Origin: Rhodospirillaceae bacterium | GTDB lineage: Bacteria > Pseudomonadota > Alphaproteobacteria > UBA8366 > GCA-2717185 | Assembly (NCBI GenBank): GCA_002717185.1 | Contig: PBDC01000043.1 | Location: forward strand, 1 to 28,588 | Reading direction: 5' to 3' | Length of the DNA stretch: 28,588 nucleotides | The notes under the pieces: generated by a model | Seen by the model: the letters and a program-made list of their open reading frames with translations, nothing else | Databases searched by the model: none | Told to the model about the DNA's origin: nothing | Shown: positions 8,507 to 16,391 of the stretch, in pieces | Layout of the letters: each line of letters starts with the position of its first letter | Position numbering within the stretch: position 1 is the first letter of the stretch | Made by a program: the position numbers and the translations under genes

Positions 8507-9343
8507 CTAAGCTGGCTTGTCGCCTTGTACCGTCGTGCGGTGCATGTGCCGTGTGAAGTGCTTGTCGTCGTAGGGTTGGGCATGGTGCATGGTGCAGCGA
8601 TTGTCCCAAAACACTACATCGCCCTGCCGCCATTTGTGCTTGTATATGAAGCGGTCTTCCTGGCAGTGGCCGTACAGCTCATCGAGTAGTGCGGTGCTCT
8701 CCGATTTATTCATGCCGACGATGTATTTCAGCAATTTGCCTCCGAGGTAGAGGGCCTTACGGCCAGTTTCCGGATGGGTTCGCACAAGTGGGTGATCGTA
8801 GCCGGGTAGATGATCCTGCTGATTTTCGCTGAGGCTAAAATTCTCGTGGCTGTGGTTGTAGATATGCATCCCGCGCATCCCGTCGAGTTTCGCCTTCATA
8901 TCCCTGGTCAGCGCTTCGTAGGCGGACGTCATGTCGCAGAACCATGTATCGCCGCTGCCGTCCCGGGGTATCTCGATGGCATAGAGGAGTGAACCCAGTG
9001 CCGGTCGCGCCTCGTAGGACTGGTCTGTGTGCCAGAACCGTCCCGCGTCCGGCAGGCCTACATAGCGGCCATTCTTGGTTTTGTTCGAAACCAGCAAAAT
9101 TTCCGGGTAACCTTCCAGTAACTGATCCTCGAGAACGTGAATTGCCAGCGGTCCAAAGCGGCGCGAAAAGCATATTTGGTCGTCGGGTGTCATTGTCTGA
9201 TCGCGAATAACAATTACGCCATGCTTGAGATGTGCGGCCTTGATGGCGGCGAACTGGTCGTCATCGTCTTGCTTCAGGTTGGCGCCAACGACTTCGGCAA
9301 AAAAATTCGTTTCAGACAATGGGTTCACCTGGATCGAGGACAT
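8507..9343 (-). CDS. TauD/TfdA-family Fe(II)/2-oxoglutarate-dependent dioxygenase (copy 2)
   Basis: A 278-residue non-haem iron dioxygenase, second of its family in the window. Iron ligands are H105 and D107 in GRFWHTDQSYEARPA and H253 in WDNRCTMHHAQ; R265 is the likely 2-oxoglutarate ligand. The C-terminus MHRTTVQGDKPA is close to that of TauD itself. A very strong ribosome-binding site, GGAGGGGG on the minus strand, stands just before the ATG. It is only moderately similar to copy 1 and about 18 residues shorter, so the two are old paralogues rather than a recent duplication. The upstream neighbour on the same strand is the isomerase gene, 99 bp away; the DUF2000 gene follows. Likely role is hydroxylation of an organic acid; the substrate is unknown. 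Confidence 0.93.
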   Translation of the reverse strand: MSSIQVNPLSETNFFAEVVGANLKQDDDDQFAAIKAAHLKHGVIVIRDQTMTPDDQICFSRRFGPLAIHVLEDQLLEGYPEILLVSNKTKNGRYVGLPDAGRFWHTDQSYEARPALGSLLYAIEIPRDGSGDTWFCDMTSAYEALTRDMKAKLDGMRGMHIYNHSHENFSLSENQQDHLPGYDHPLVRTHPETGRKALYLGGKLLKYIVGMNKSESTALLDELYGHCQEDRFIYKHKWRQGDVVFWDNRCTMHHAQPYDDKHFTRHMHRTTVQGDKPA

Positions 9344-9442
9344 GCACCCCCTCCGTTTTTGAGTTTCATCATCACAGGATACTCATTTCAATTGCTGTCC
9401 TGAAATAGGGTGAACATCCTGTTGCGCTGGACGGTATTCGTC

Positions 9443-10069
9443 CTATGTCGGCGGCAAGGTTCCCGCAAAGGGTTTGACCAGCGCCCGCTCGACAAGCTCC
9501 AGATGGTCTTGACCATAGAACATGTCGCCACCGACGAAATAGGTTGGTGAACCGAATACCGACCGTTCGATGGCTTCTTTGGTATTGGCCTCGTAGATCG
9601 CCTGGATGCTTGGCGACAAGGCTGCGTCGAGCAATGGGGCTGGGTCAAGGCCGACCTCTGAGCTGAGTATCGATAGCGTATCACGGTCGTCGAGGTTCGC
9701 GTTGTCCCGCCAGTGTGCCTCAAGCATGCGATGGGCAAGTAGACCGATATCGAGCCCCAGCTCTAGTCCGGCGATGAGCACCCCGTTCGACAGGGCAATG
9801 CCGTTGTCGTGATGCTTGGGATGATGTGTGAGGATGCCTATACCACGTGCTTCGGCCCAGCGTACGATTTCTCTGCCGGAGAAGTAGGCCCGGCGTTGCG
9901 GCGTTAGCGCGTTAGTCGGGCCAGGCCCGGTTACCGCGACGACGGCACGCAAATCCATTGGCCGGTAAACAATCGTATGATTGCCCTGTTTAGAAATTTC
10001 GGTGAGCTTCGCTGATCCGATATAGGCATACGCGGAGTGTGCGGAAAAGAAATATTCGATCTCGGCCAT
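9443..10069 (-). CDS. 2-hydroxychromene-2-carboxylate isomerase-like protein (DsbA-fold, GST-kappa-like)
   Basis: A 208-residue member of the thioredoxin-fold family that includes 2-hydroxychromene-2-carboxylate isomerase and kappa GSTs. The N-terminal segment FFSAHSAYAYIG places S12 where the catalytic serine of the isomerases lies, and there is no CxxC, which argues against an oxidoreductase of the DsbA kind. The family's C-terminal signature is present in SVFGSPTYFVGGDMFYGQD. The start is the ATG at 10069: a longer open frame upstream adds 17 residues with no similarity to the fold. Glutathione-dependent isomerisation in aromatic or cyclic-compound breakdown is the family role; the actual substrate here is unknown. 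It diverges from the broken aldolase gene. Confidence 0.87.
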   Translation of the reverse strand: MAEIEYFFSAHSAYAYIGSAKLTEISKQGNHTIVYRPMDLRAVVAVTGPGPTNALTPQRRAYFSGREIVRWAEARGIGILTHHPKHHDNGIALSNGVLIAGLELGLDIGLLAHRMLEAHWRDNANLDDRDTLSILSSEVGLDPAPLLDAALSPSIQAIYEANTKEAIERSVFGSPTYFVGGDMFYGQDHLELVERALVKPFAGTLPPT

Positions 10070-10091
10070 AATTGTATCTTGGGTTTTGCTT

Positions 10092-10120
10092 TTGCAAGCT
10101 GGGGGCGGGAAGGCTATCAC
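10092..10120 (+). promoter_or_regulatory. Possible promoter before the HpaI-type aldolase
   Basis: TTGCAA (10092-10097) and TATCAC (10115-10120) are separated by 17 bp and each match the sigma70 consensus at four of six bases. They lie in the 79-bp divergent gap, 28 bp before the ATG at 10149. Confidence 0.33.
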
Positions 10121-10148
10121 CTGTGGCTAATCAATGGGGAGAAATTCC

Positions 10149-10963
10149 ATGAACGCCACAAAACTGAAACGTACCCTAAAGTCTGGCGGTCACGTTTTTG
10201 GCTGCATGTTGTCGCAGATGGCCTCAACGCGGTTGAGCAAGTGCTCTCTGGTAGCACGTTGGACTACGCGATCATCGATTCAGAACATGGTTCACGCGAC
10301 CGAACCGAGATCCAGCACCTGTGCGGTATGTTGCGCCGGGCTGACGTTACACCGGTCGTGCGTGTGCCGATCCCAAAGTCGGAGTGGGTAGCGATGGCAC
10401 TTGATGCTGGGACGGCAGGCGTCTTGGTGCCGTACTGCGAAACGGTCGAGGAGGTCCAGGCGGTTGTGGCCACGGTAAAGTGGCATCCGCTCAAGGGCGA
10501 GTACCTGCGTCGTGCGGTTGAAGAAAATAAGCTCCCGAGCCCGGAGACGAGGAAATACCTGCAGAACCGTCGCAAGGATAACTTCGTCATCATCGGCATC
10601 GAGTCAGAGCCAGCTTATAATAATCTCGACGCGATCCTGGATGTTGGCGGGATCGATGGCGTCTTCATAGGCCCGAACGATATGTCTACCTCGCTAGGCA
10701 TTCCTGACGACTATTCCAGTCGGAAGTATCTGAGAGTTGTCGAGGATATCATCAAGCGATGTGCGGCCCGTAAGATCCCGGTGATGGTCCATCAGCAAAC
10801 AATTGAAACCTCAACTAAGGCGATCAAGCTGGGCGCTCGTTTTGTGCTTCATTCGACCGACGGCCGAATGCTACAGCGGATTATTCAGCAGGAAATGAAC
10901 CAGTTGCGCAAAGTCGTTGGAGCCACCGCCGCGAAGACGAAGGATACGGTTGAGACTGTATAG
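10149..10963 (+). pseudogene. HpcH/HpaI-family aldolase interrupted by a -1 frameshift
   Basis: Together the two reading frames encode about 271 residues of an HpcH/HpaI class II aldolase, which cleaves 4-hydroxy-2-oxo acids to pyruvate and an aldehyde. The ATG at 10149 follows GGGGAGA (10136-10142), and its frame gives the family N-terminus MNATKLKRTLKSGGHVFGCM up to QMAS. Near 10226 homology moves to the -1 frame: NAVEQVLSGSTLDYAIIDSEHGS, then VVRVP, the metal-binding E and D in IIGIESEPA and GPNDMS, and the C-terminus. One extra A after 10225 would restore a single frame. As given, the start-proximal frame stops at 10391 after 80 residues. The long downstream frame is open back to 10037, but its upstream part has no homology. 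It could be a true null allele, a sequencing or assembly error, or less likely recoding. The adjacent downstream genes are KPR copy 3 and DUF1028. Confidence 0.85.
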
Positions 10964-11057
10964 GCCGGTTTGGCGTTGTCGATCGCACAGGTCATACTTC
11001 TCGAAGCCAAGCAGCGGATGTCGTCATAACGTCCGCATTTAGGGAGAGTCTCTAAGC

Positions 11058-12068
11058 ATGAAAGTCACGGTTTACGGCGCCGGAGCGATCGGCGGGCATT
11101 TGGGGGCACACTTGAGCCGGCAGGGGGCTGACGTCAGTCTCATTGCTCGCGGTGAGCATTTGGAAGCGATGCGCGCGAATGGTCTAAAGCAGATCACCAA
11201 GGATGAAGAGTTAATAACCCATCCGAACGTGACCGACGACCCTTCCACGCTGGGGCCACAGGATTACGTGGTGATGTCCTTAAAGTCCTATCAGGCGCCG
11301 GGTGTCGTTGAAGCGCTGCAGCCGCTACTCGGCCCCGATACGGTGGTGGCGACGGCGATGAATGGGATCCCCTGGTGGTATTTTTACAAACTACCCGGCC
11401 CCTGGGAGAACTATCGGGTTAAGGCGGTCGATCCCGATGACAAGCAATGGGACGGGATCGGACCGGAACGCGCCATCGGCTGTATCACTTACGTTGCCAG
11501 CGAAGTGATCGAGCCGGGTGTTGTGAAATCTGCTGGCGCTTGGTTCCGGTACCAGATTGGCGAACCAGATGGTTCGGAATCCGAGCGTTGCAAACGTTTC
11601 CAAGAGGTTGTCGAGGCGTCTGGAATCTCCTGCGATGTTCGCCCGGATATTCGCAAGGACATCTGGGTAAAGCTGATGGGTAACATGGCTTACAACCCAA
11701 CCAGTGCGCTAACCCTCGCCCATACGGGGGCGATGACAGATAGCCCGAAAATGGAAGCTGTGCTGCGCCGGCTTATGGCGGAAGTGATTTCAGTGGGCGA
11801 GGCGTTGGGTGCAGACCCTGAGGCTTCGATCGACGCGCGAATTGATGGAACACGCAAGGGCGCAGCCTTCCATAAAACGTCGATGCTGCAGGATTTGGAG
11901 CGCGGCAGGCAGATGGAAATCGCGCCCATCGTGGGTGCGGCGGCCGAGCTGGCAAAACTGGCTGGCGTTGATACACCGACGGTCGATACCGTTTTGGCGC
12001 TGGTCGAATTGCGAGCGCAGATGACAGGGCAATTGCCCGGCGCACCTGCGATCGAACTTCCGACGTAA
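11058..12068 (+). CDS. Ketopantoate reductase (PanE/ApbA)-family dehydrogenase, copy 3
   Basis: A 336-residue NAD(P)-dependent enzyme of the ketopantoate reductase family. It opens MKVTVYGAGAIGGHLGAHL, a textbook Rossmann start, has NGIPWWYFYKLPG near residues 99-111, and carries the catalytic lysine in DIWVKLMGNMAYNP. The C-terminal helical domain ends with KTSMLQDLERGRQMEIAPI. It is more distant from the tandem pair at 5880-8016 than they are from each other, and resembles the broad group annotated as 2-dehydropantoate 2-reductase that uses varied 2-oxo acids. It lies 94 bp after the aldolase and 13 bp before the DUF1028 gene, so aldolase, reductase and DUF1028 probably form one unit. AGGGAGAG lies a few bases before the ATG. 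Confidence 0.92.
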   Translation: MKVTVYGAGAIGGHLGAHLSRQGADVSLIARGEHLEAMRANGLKQITKDEELITHPNVTDDPSTLGPQDYVVMSLKSYQAPGVVEALQPLLGPDTVVATAMNGIPWWYFYKLPGPWENYRVKAVDPDDKQWDGIGPERAIGCITYVASEVIEPGVVKSAGAWFRYQIGEPDGSESERCKRFQEVVEASGISCDVRPDIRKDIWVKLMGNMAYNPTSALTLAHTGAMTDSPKMEAVLRRLMAEVISVGEALGADPEASIDARIDGTRKGAAFHKTSMLQDLERGRQMEIAPIVGAAAELAKLAGVDTPTVDTVLALVELRAQMTGQLPGAPAIELPT

Positions 12069-12081
12069 GCGGAGAGAAGCG

Positions 12082-12825
12082 ATGAATAGCAAGTCGCATG
12101 AGCTTCTTAGAGACGTCGATTTTAAACGTGGCCCGGACCAGCACACCTTTACTGCCATTGGCCGCTGCCCGCGTACCGGGCGGCTTGGCGTCGCGGTGAC
12201 GACCGGTGAAATTGGCACCGGCGGCCGCGTCCCCTCGGTGATGGCGAATGTCGGCGCCGTTGGTACGCAGGCCTCGACTGATCCTCGTTTAGGCCCGCTC
12301 GCCATCAAACTGTTGGAGTTGGGCTATCCAGCGGCGCGCACGATGGCGGAACTTGAAGCCAGCGATCCTTACATCGAATATCGCCAGCTTGGCATTGTTG
12401 ATCGGTTTGGCCGGACTGCCGTGCGCACCGGAACTAGCAATAATCCATGGGCTGGGCATGAGACAGGTGATGGCTGGGTGGTGATGGGCAACGCGGTAGT
12501 CGATGAAGGCGTCGTTTCAGCGATGGCTAATGCTATGCGCGAATACGAGGCAGATGATATCGAGACCCGTTTGATGCATTCGATCAGCGCAGGCACGGAC
12601 GCCGGAGGTCAGCCGGACGGGCAACGGGCTGCGGCGGTTCTGGTGCATGAGAACGAAGGTTACGCCATCATCAATCTGCGCGTCGACGATCATGACGAGC
12701 CCATGAAGGAGCTGTGGCGGCTGTTCGATAGAATGCGTCCGTTGGTGCCCTATTACCGGCAGCGGCCGGATGACCCAACCCTGGGCCGTGTTGTCGACTG
12801 GAAAAAGGAACGGGGAATCGAATAG
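12082..12825 (+). CDS. DUF1028 family protein (putative Ntn-type hydrolase)
   Basis: A 247-residue protein of the DUF1028 family. Recognisable blocks are HTFTAIGRCPRTGRLGVAVT near the N-terminus, VGAVGTQASTDPRLGPLAI, the RQLGIVDRFGRTAVRTGT segment, NPWAGHETGDGWVVMGN and the C-terminal GGQPDGQRAAAVLV. The family is predicted to have an Ntn-hydrolase-like fold and is often found beside amidases, gamma-glutamyltransferases and amino-acid catabolic genes, but its reaction is not established. It starts 13 bp after the KPR copy 3 stop, with GGAGAG as ribosome-binding site. It has about 22 extra residues before the family start, which may be a natural extension. A 599-bp non-coding stretch follows. 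Confidence 0.88.
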   Translation: MNSKSHELLRDVDFKRGPDQHTFTAIGRCPRTGRLGVAVTTGEIGTGGRVPSVMANVGAVGTQASTDPRLGPLAIKLLELGYPAARTMAELEASDPYIEYRQLGIVDRFGRTAVRTGTSNNPWAGHETGDGWVVMGNAVVDEGVVSAMANAMREYEADDIETRLMHSISAGTDAGGQPDGQRAAAVLVHENEGYAIINLRVDDHDEPMKELWRLFDRMRPLVPYYRQRPDDPTLGRVVDWKKERGIE

Positions 12826-12947
12826 AGCACACTGACGGGATCAACCAATCACCCAGACCGGACTGAGCATCGACCCGAGTGCAGCGTTATCCTGGATGAC
12901 AGCCAAGCCTGTTGGCGATCAACAGACCAACCCCGTCGTCGACCAAT

Positions 12948-12977
12948 TCAGGTAAGTCGGCGAATTGAGCTACCTGA
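12948..12977. repeat. Inverted repeat TCAGGTA / TACCTGA
   Basis: TCAGGTA (12948-12954) and TACCTGA (12971-12977) are perfect 7-bp complements with a 16-base spacer. The position 123 bp after the DUF1028 stop would allow a transcript hairpin, but no T-run follows, so a factor-independent terminator is not supported. Confidence 0.45.
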
Positions 12978-13200
12978 AAGCCTATTCCCAAATTAGATCT
13001 GTAAAAGGCTGCAAGTTGGCGTAAACAGGTTGAACTTGCCGTGGGTCTGTAACCCTATTTGGCCTTTCGATACGGCGCGTGATAGCGTTTTCAGATTGAA
13101 ACTGTACCGTTTTAGGGATCAGCCAAGCTTCACTTTGAGCGGACCGCTGACGATTTTGGAGAGTGACGCTATTCTGTAGGGGGGCATCAACGAGGCCGCT

Positions 13201-13243
13201 TTTGCGTCCAGTCACTTCCAGTGCGCATCGTGTGCGACGCAAA
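13201..13243. repeat. Nested inverted repeat TTTGCGTC / GACGCAAA
   Basis: TTTGCGTC (13201-13208) pairs perfectly with GACGCAAA (13236-13243). Inside the 27-base loop, CACT (13213-13216) pairs with AGTG (13220-13223), so the RNA could form a two-level stem. No T-tract follows. It may be a regulatory site or structural RNA, or chance. Confidence 0.45.
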
Positions 13244-13338
13244 GAGACATGGTTGTGAGCAGCCCAAGTTTCGATTGCGCCGTGTCCGTCACGTGCATCA
13301 GTATATTTTTAGGCTTATTAGCACTCCTCCATGACGTA

Positions 13339-13351
13339 TCCCAATATGGGA
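13339..13351. promoter_or_regulatory. Possible operator, T-N11-A dyad
   Basis: TCCCAATATGGGA is a dyad with 5-bp arms and has the T-N11-A spacing of LysR-type binding sites. It lies 74-86 bp upstream of the D-2-hydroxyacid dehydrogenase start, a usual place for such an operator. No LysR-type gene is in the window, so the assignment rests on the motif alone. Confidence 0.25.
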
Positions 13352-13424
13352 CGCGGTAGGGCTTTCGAAGCGATTTATAATTATTCAACTGCCGCTTGAC
13401 GTACGGCGAAGAAAGCGAAAACAC

Positions 13425-14477
13425 ATGACCAAGAAGCAAGTATTTTATTTTAATTTTCTTACGAACCCAAAGGCCTTTGAGGAGACCCTGACGCAGGATG
13501 GTGATTGCGAACTCTCCAAACTGACCCACGATATGCAGGACACTGATATTGATGCGGTGTTGGGGCGTGCGCACGGATATCAGATCCGCGGAAATTGGCG
13601 TGACGTGCCTGACGACTATCGCGGACATGCTGCACTGATCGAGCGCTGCCCGAACTTGCTGGCGATTTCGACCGGCGGCGCCGGCTACGACACGATCCAT
13701 GTGGATGATTGCACGGCGGCGGGTGTCCTCGCCGTCAATCAGGCTGGCATGAACGCAGAGGCGGTCGCAGAACACGCGGTTGGCATGATGCTGTCACTGA
13801 CTAAGAAGATCGCTCAGGTGAACCAGGCGCTACGCCGCGATCGTGAATGGGTCCGCCGGGACTACATGAATAATGATATCTATGGAAAGACGTTGGGTGT
13901 TGTAGGGCTGGGTCAGATCGGTGCACGCGTGGCTGAGATTTGCAGGCTGGCTTTTGGTATGAGGATCCTAGCGGTTCATCCGCGATTGACAGCGGAGCAA
14001 GCCGCCGAACGAGGCGCTGAGCTCGTTTCTTTCGAAAGCGCACTGGAACAGAGCGACTTCGTGCTCGTTGCGTGCGGTCTGAATGAAGAAACTCGTGGCA
14101 TGTTCGGCACCGAAGCCTTCGCGCGCATGAAGTCGACTGCTTATTTCATCACCATTGGCCGTGGTGGTATCCATGACGAAGCTGCCCTGGCCGACGCGCT
14201 CACAGAGGGGCAATTGGCTGGAGCTGGTCTCGATGTCTGGATCGAGGAGCCGCCGCCGCTCGATCACCCGCTGCTGAAGTTCGACAATGTATTTGCCTCA
14301 CCGCATATTGCCGCGATTACGCCGGAGAGTGCGTTGAAGGCGATGACGGAGGCGGCTAATCAGTGGCGCTTGATCCTATCCGGTCGGCGACCGCCGCGCC
14401 TTGCCAATCCAGAGGCATGGCCATCATTCAAAGACCGTTACAAGCGGATTATGGGCAAGCCGGTGCTGGAAGACTAA
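13425..14477 (+). CDS. D-isomer-specific 2-hydroxyacid dehydrogenase
   Basis: A 350-residue NAD(P)-dependent dehydrogenase that interconverts 2-oxo acids and D-2-hydroxy acids. The substrate domain contains STGGAGYDTIHVDDC (82-96). The nucleotide-binding domain contains GVVGLGQIGARVAE (158-171) with H185 after the second strand, a hint of NADP use but not proof. Catalytic residues are R246 (ITIGRGG), E275 (VWIEEPP) and H294 (ASPHIAAITPES). Length is at the upper end of the family because of a long N-terminal part. The ribosome-binding site is weak (GAAG 13 bp upstream). The gene stands alone after a 599-bp gap and its last four bases overlap the stop end of the convergent amidase gene. It is not closely like serine-pathway SerA, since no ACT domain is present. 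Confidence 0.92.
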   Translation: MTKKQVFYFNFLTNPKAFEETLTQDGDCELSKLTHDMQDTDIDAVLGRAHGYQIRGNWRDVPDDYRGHAALIERCPNLLAISTGGAGYDTIHVDDCTAAGVLAVNQAGMNAEAVAEHAVGMMLSLTKKIAQVNQALRRDREWVRRDYMNNDIYGKTLGVVGLGQIGARVAEICRLAFGMRILAVHPRLTAEQAAERGAELVSFESALEQSDFVLVACGLNEETRGMFGTEAFARMKSTAYFITIGRGGIHDEAALADALTEGQLAGAGLDVWIEEPPPLDHPLLKFDNVFASPHIAAITPESALKAMTEAANQWRLILSGRRPPRLANPEAWPSFKDRYKRIMGKPVLED

Positions 14478-15871
14478 TCAACCAACACAGGGTCGATCTC
14501 GTCGATGATCCAGCGGGCAAATGCGGTCATCCGGGCGTCCTCATGCTGCTGCCCCATGATCTGAGCGCCGACCGGCATGCCGCCGACGCTCATCAACGGC
14601 ATTGTGACGCAGGGTGCGAACAGCATTGAACTCGGTGTGTTGAAGATCGCATCACCGGTCGGGCGCGGCGCCAGCGGCTGGCCCTGGATGTCACCTGGCC
14701 AAAGCGGCGCCGGACCAGGGCAACTCAGCGTAATTGCCGCATCCGCTAGGTTGCCAATCGCCGCGTGAGCACGCTGGGCGGCCTCGCGGTCAAGGATCGC
14801 GGCTCGGTAATCGTCTGGCGTCATCGCTTCGGCCTTAGCCAGGGTTGCTTTAGCGCGTTCACTTACGAATTCGCCTTTGAGGTTTACCAGGTTGCGCTGT
14901 GCCCAGCGGTTCTCCCATGGCGTAATGTTGCCGGTGATAGCAGGCGCCTCGACGATTGTCTGTTCCAGCTTTTCAATCAGTGGGTAGTCGACGCGGCGCA
15001 GCAAGGTGATACCTGCGCGCTGTAGATTTTCTAAAAGTCCTTCGAAGGCGATCTTGCTTTTGTCGTCAAGCATGGCCCAGCCAGCGGTTTCCAGAACGAT
15101 CAGCGTGTCCGGCTTTGCGGCGGCTGGCGCTGTCATCGGGCCGAACAGGCCGAGTGCCCCTCGATCGCCGCCGGAGCGTTTGGCGATTTCTATTGCCACT
15201 TGCCACATATCCTCGACGCAGCCGGCATGGGGGCCGTGCGTGCTCATACTTGTGGCTTGTCGTTCGCCGCGATTGATGCCGCCCTGTGTCGGTTTCAGGG
15301 CGACATTACCGCAGAAGGCGGCCGGTCGGATGATAGAGCCGCCAACTTGTGTGCCAATTGCGGTTGGGACCATTCGTGAAGCCACCGCCGCTGCAGAGCC
15401 GGAAGAGGAACCACCTGGCGTGCGGGATGGGTCAAATGGGTTGGTGGTTGGTCCTGGGTGCGATCCGCCTAGCTCCGCCGTGACTGTCTTACCAAGGACA
15501 ACGGCACCGGCCTCGCGTAGTGCCCATACAGCTGCGTTGTCATTTGTTGGGAAGTTCCCGGCATAAGCTTCGCAGCCCATCTGCGTTGGCATATCCTTTG
15601 TTTCCAGAAGATCCTTGATGCTAATAGGTAGTCCGTCGATTGTTGATAGCGGCTTACCATCCTTGTAGCGCTGAGTGCTGGCATCAGCTGCTTCGCGCGC
15701 ACCGTCTTCGTTTAGCACTACATAGGCTTTCACCTCCGGCTCGCGTTCGGCAATGGTTTCGAGACATTGCTCCAGATATGAACGAGGCGTGTCGGACCCA
15801 TCCAGAAAGGACGGCACTTTGTCGTGAAAAGTTAGCGCTTGAAACGTCCTGGGATCGTAGTGCTCGGACAT
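14474..15871 (-). CDS. Amidase (amidase signature family)
   Basis: A 465-residue amidase with the full Ser-cisSer-Lys triad: K86 in LPISIKDLLE, the cis-serine at S155 in GGSSSGSAAA, and the nucleophile S179 in GTQVGGSIIRP, with FCGNVALKPT following as expected. The spacing agrees with fatty-acid amide hydrolase-type enzymes. No signal peptide is present, so it acts in the cytosol. It hydrolyses an amide to acid plus amine or ammonia; the natural substrate is not visible, and GatA is unlikely because gatB and gatC are absent. AGGGAGA lies 7 bp before the ATG. It diverges from the VOC gene across 112 bp, and its stop overlaps the convergent dehydrogenase stop by 4 bp. Confidence 0.95.
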   Translation of the reverse strand: MSEHYDPRTFQALTFHDKVPSFLDGSDTPRSYLEQCLETIAEREPEVKAYVVLNEDGAREAADASTQRYKDGKPLSTIDGLPISIKDLLETKDMPTQMGCEAYAGNFPTNDNAAVWALREAGAVVLGKTVTAELGGSHPGPTTNPFDPSRTPGGSSSGSAAAVASRMVPTAIGTQVGGSIIRPAAFCGNVALKPTQGGINRGERQATSMSTHGPHAGCVEDMWQVAIEIAKRSGGDRGALGLFGPMTAPAAAKPDTLIVLETAGWAMLDDKSKIAFEGLLENLQRAGITLLRRVDYPLIEKLEQTIVEAPAITGNITPWENRWAQRNLVNLKGEFVSERAKATLAKAEAMTPDDYRAAILDREAAQRAHAAIGNLADAAITLSCPGPAPLWPGDIQGQPLAPRPTGDAIFNTPSSMLFAPCVTMPLMSVGGMPVGAQIMGQQHEDARMTAFARWIIDEIDPVLVD

Positions 15872-15983
15872 TATTTATCTCCCTGAAATCTACGACTGAT
15901 CTTGGCAGCTTACCGACGGGGCTTCAATGTGGCGCGATGATTAGCTACAGTGATGAAAAGCGCAACCATTTGGAGCCTGATCG

Positions 15984-16388
15984 ATGCCCGCACGCCCGGC
16001 CCCCTTTAACGGTATTCGCCATGTCGCCTTCGTTGTCCCGAACCTTGAGGAATGCGAGACATTTTACACTGAGGTGATGGGCATGGAGATCCTTAACCGC
16101 GCCAATGAGAACCTCGTCTATCTGACTTGCGGTAACGACAACTTGTCGCTGGCCCGCTCCAAGAAGCCGTCAGACGGTAATAACTGCTTCGACCATTTCG
16201 GCTTTATCGTGCGGACGAAGAAGGAACTGGACAGCTGGTACGACTACTTCAAGTCAGAAGGAATCGATGTCATGGATCAGCCACACGACCACGCTGACGG
16301 CGCGCGCAGCTTTCATGTGAAGGATCCGGCTGGCAATGTCATTCAGCCTATTTACCACCCGGCTATATCGGGACAGACGTTTACCTAA
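15984..16388 (+). CDS. VOC (glyoxalase/bleomycin resistance/dioxygenase) superfamily protein
   Basis: A single-domain 134-residue VOC protein with two beta-alpha-beta-beta-beta modules. The first module starts GIRHVAFVVPNLEECETFYTE, with H13 as a likely metal ligand. The second starts FDHFGFIV with H71 and ends in HVKDPAGNVIQPIY. The usual metal-binding glutamate after the GN.I motif is replaced by glutamine (Q121), so metal use or reaction may differ from glyoxalase I. GGAG at 15972-15975, 8 bp before the ATG, fixes the start. The gene is alone on its strand, between divergent amidase and convergent acyl-CoA dehydrogenase genes with only 3 bp to the latter. The reaction is unknown; lyase, isomerase and dioxygenase roles are all possible in this superfamily. 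Confidence 0.88.
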   Translation: MPARPAPFNGIRHVAFVVPNLEECETFYTEVMGMEILNRANENLVYLTCGNDNLSLARSKKPSDGNNCFDHFGFIVRTKKELDSWYDYFKSEGIDVMDQPHDHADGARSFHVKDPAGNVIQPIYHPAISGQTFT

Positions 16389-16391
16389 AGG

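Larger units (their letters stand above)
12826..13424. other. Long intergenic stretch without a recognisable gene
   Basis: No convincing gene is visible on either strand in these 599 bp. Open frames exist on the minus strand (12982-13242, and 13212 into the dehydrogenase gene) but their products resemble nothing I know and lack clear ribosome-binding sites. The stretch holds three separate inverted repeats (listed separately) and should contain the promoter of the D-2-hydroxyacid dehydrogenase gene at its right end, where the sequence becomes AT-rich (about 13300-13400). It may be the remains of a deleted gene or a regulatory region. Confidence 0.6.

Noticed and set aside
10037..10148. Extended start of the aldolase reading frame from 10037
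   Set aside because: The encoded residues have no resemblance to the HpaI N-terminus and overlap the divergent isomerase gene start; the true N-terminus is in another frame from 10149.
10218..10232. Programmed -1 frameshift in the aldolase
   Set aside because: The local sequence CCTCAACG does not form a slippery heptamer and no clear downstream stem was seen; a mutation or sequence error is the simpler reading.
12982..13242. 86-codon minus-strand open frame in the long gap
   Set aside because: The product is basic and low in recognisable motifs, with no ribosome-binding site; probably not a gene, though a decayed gene cannot be excluded.
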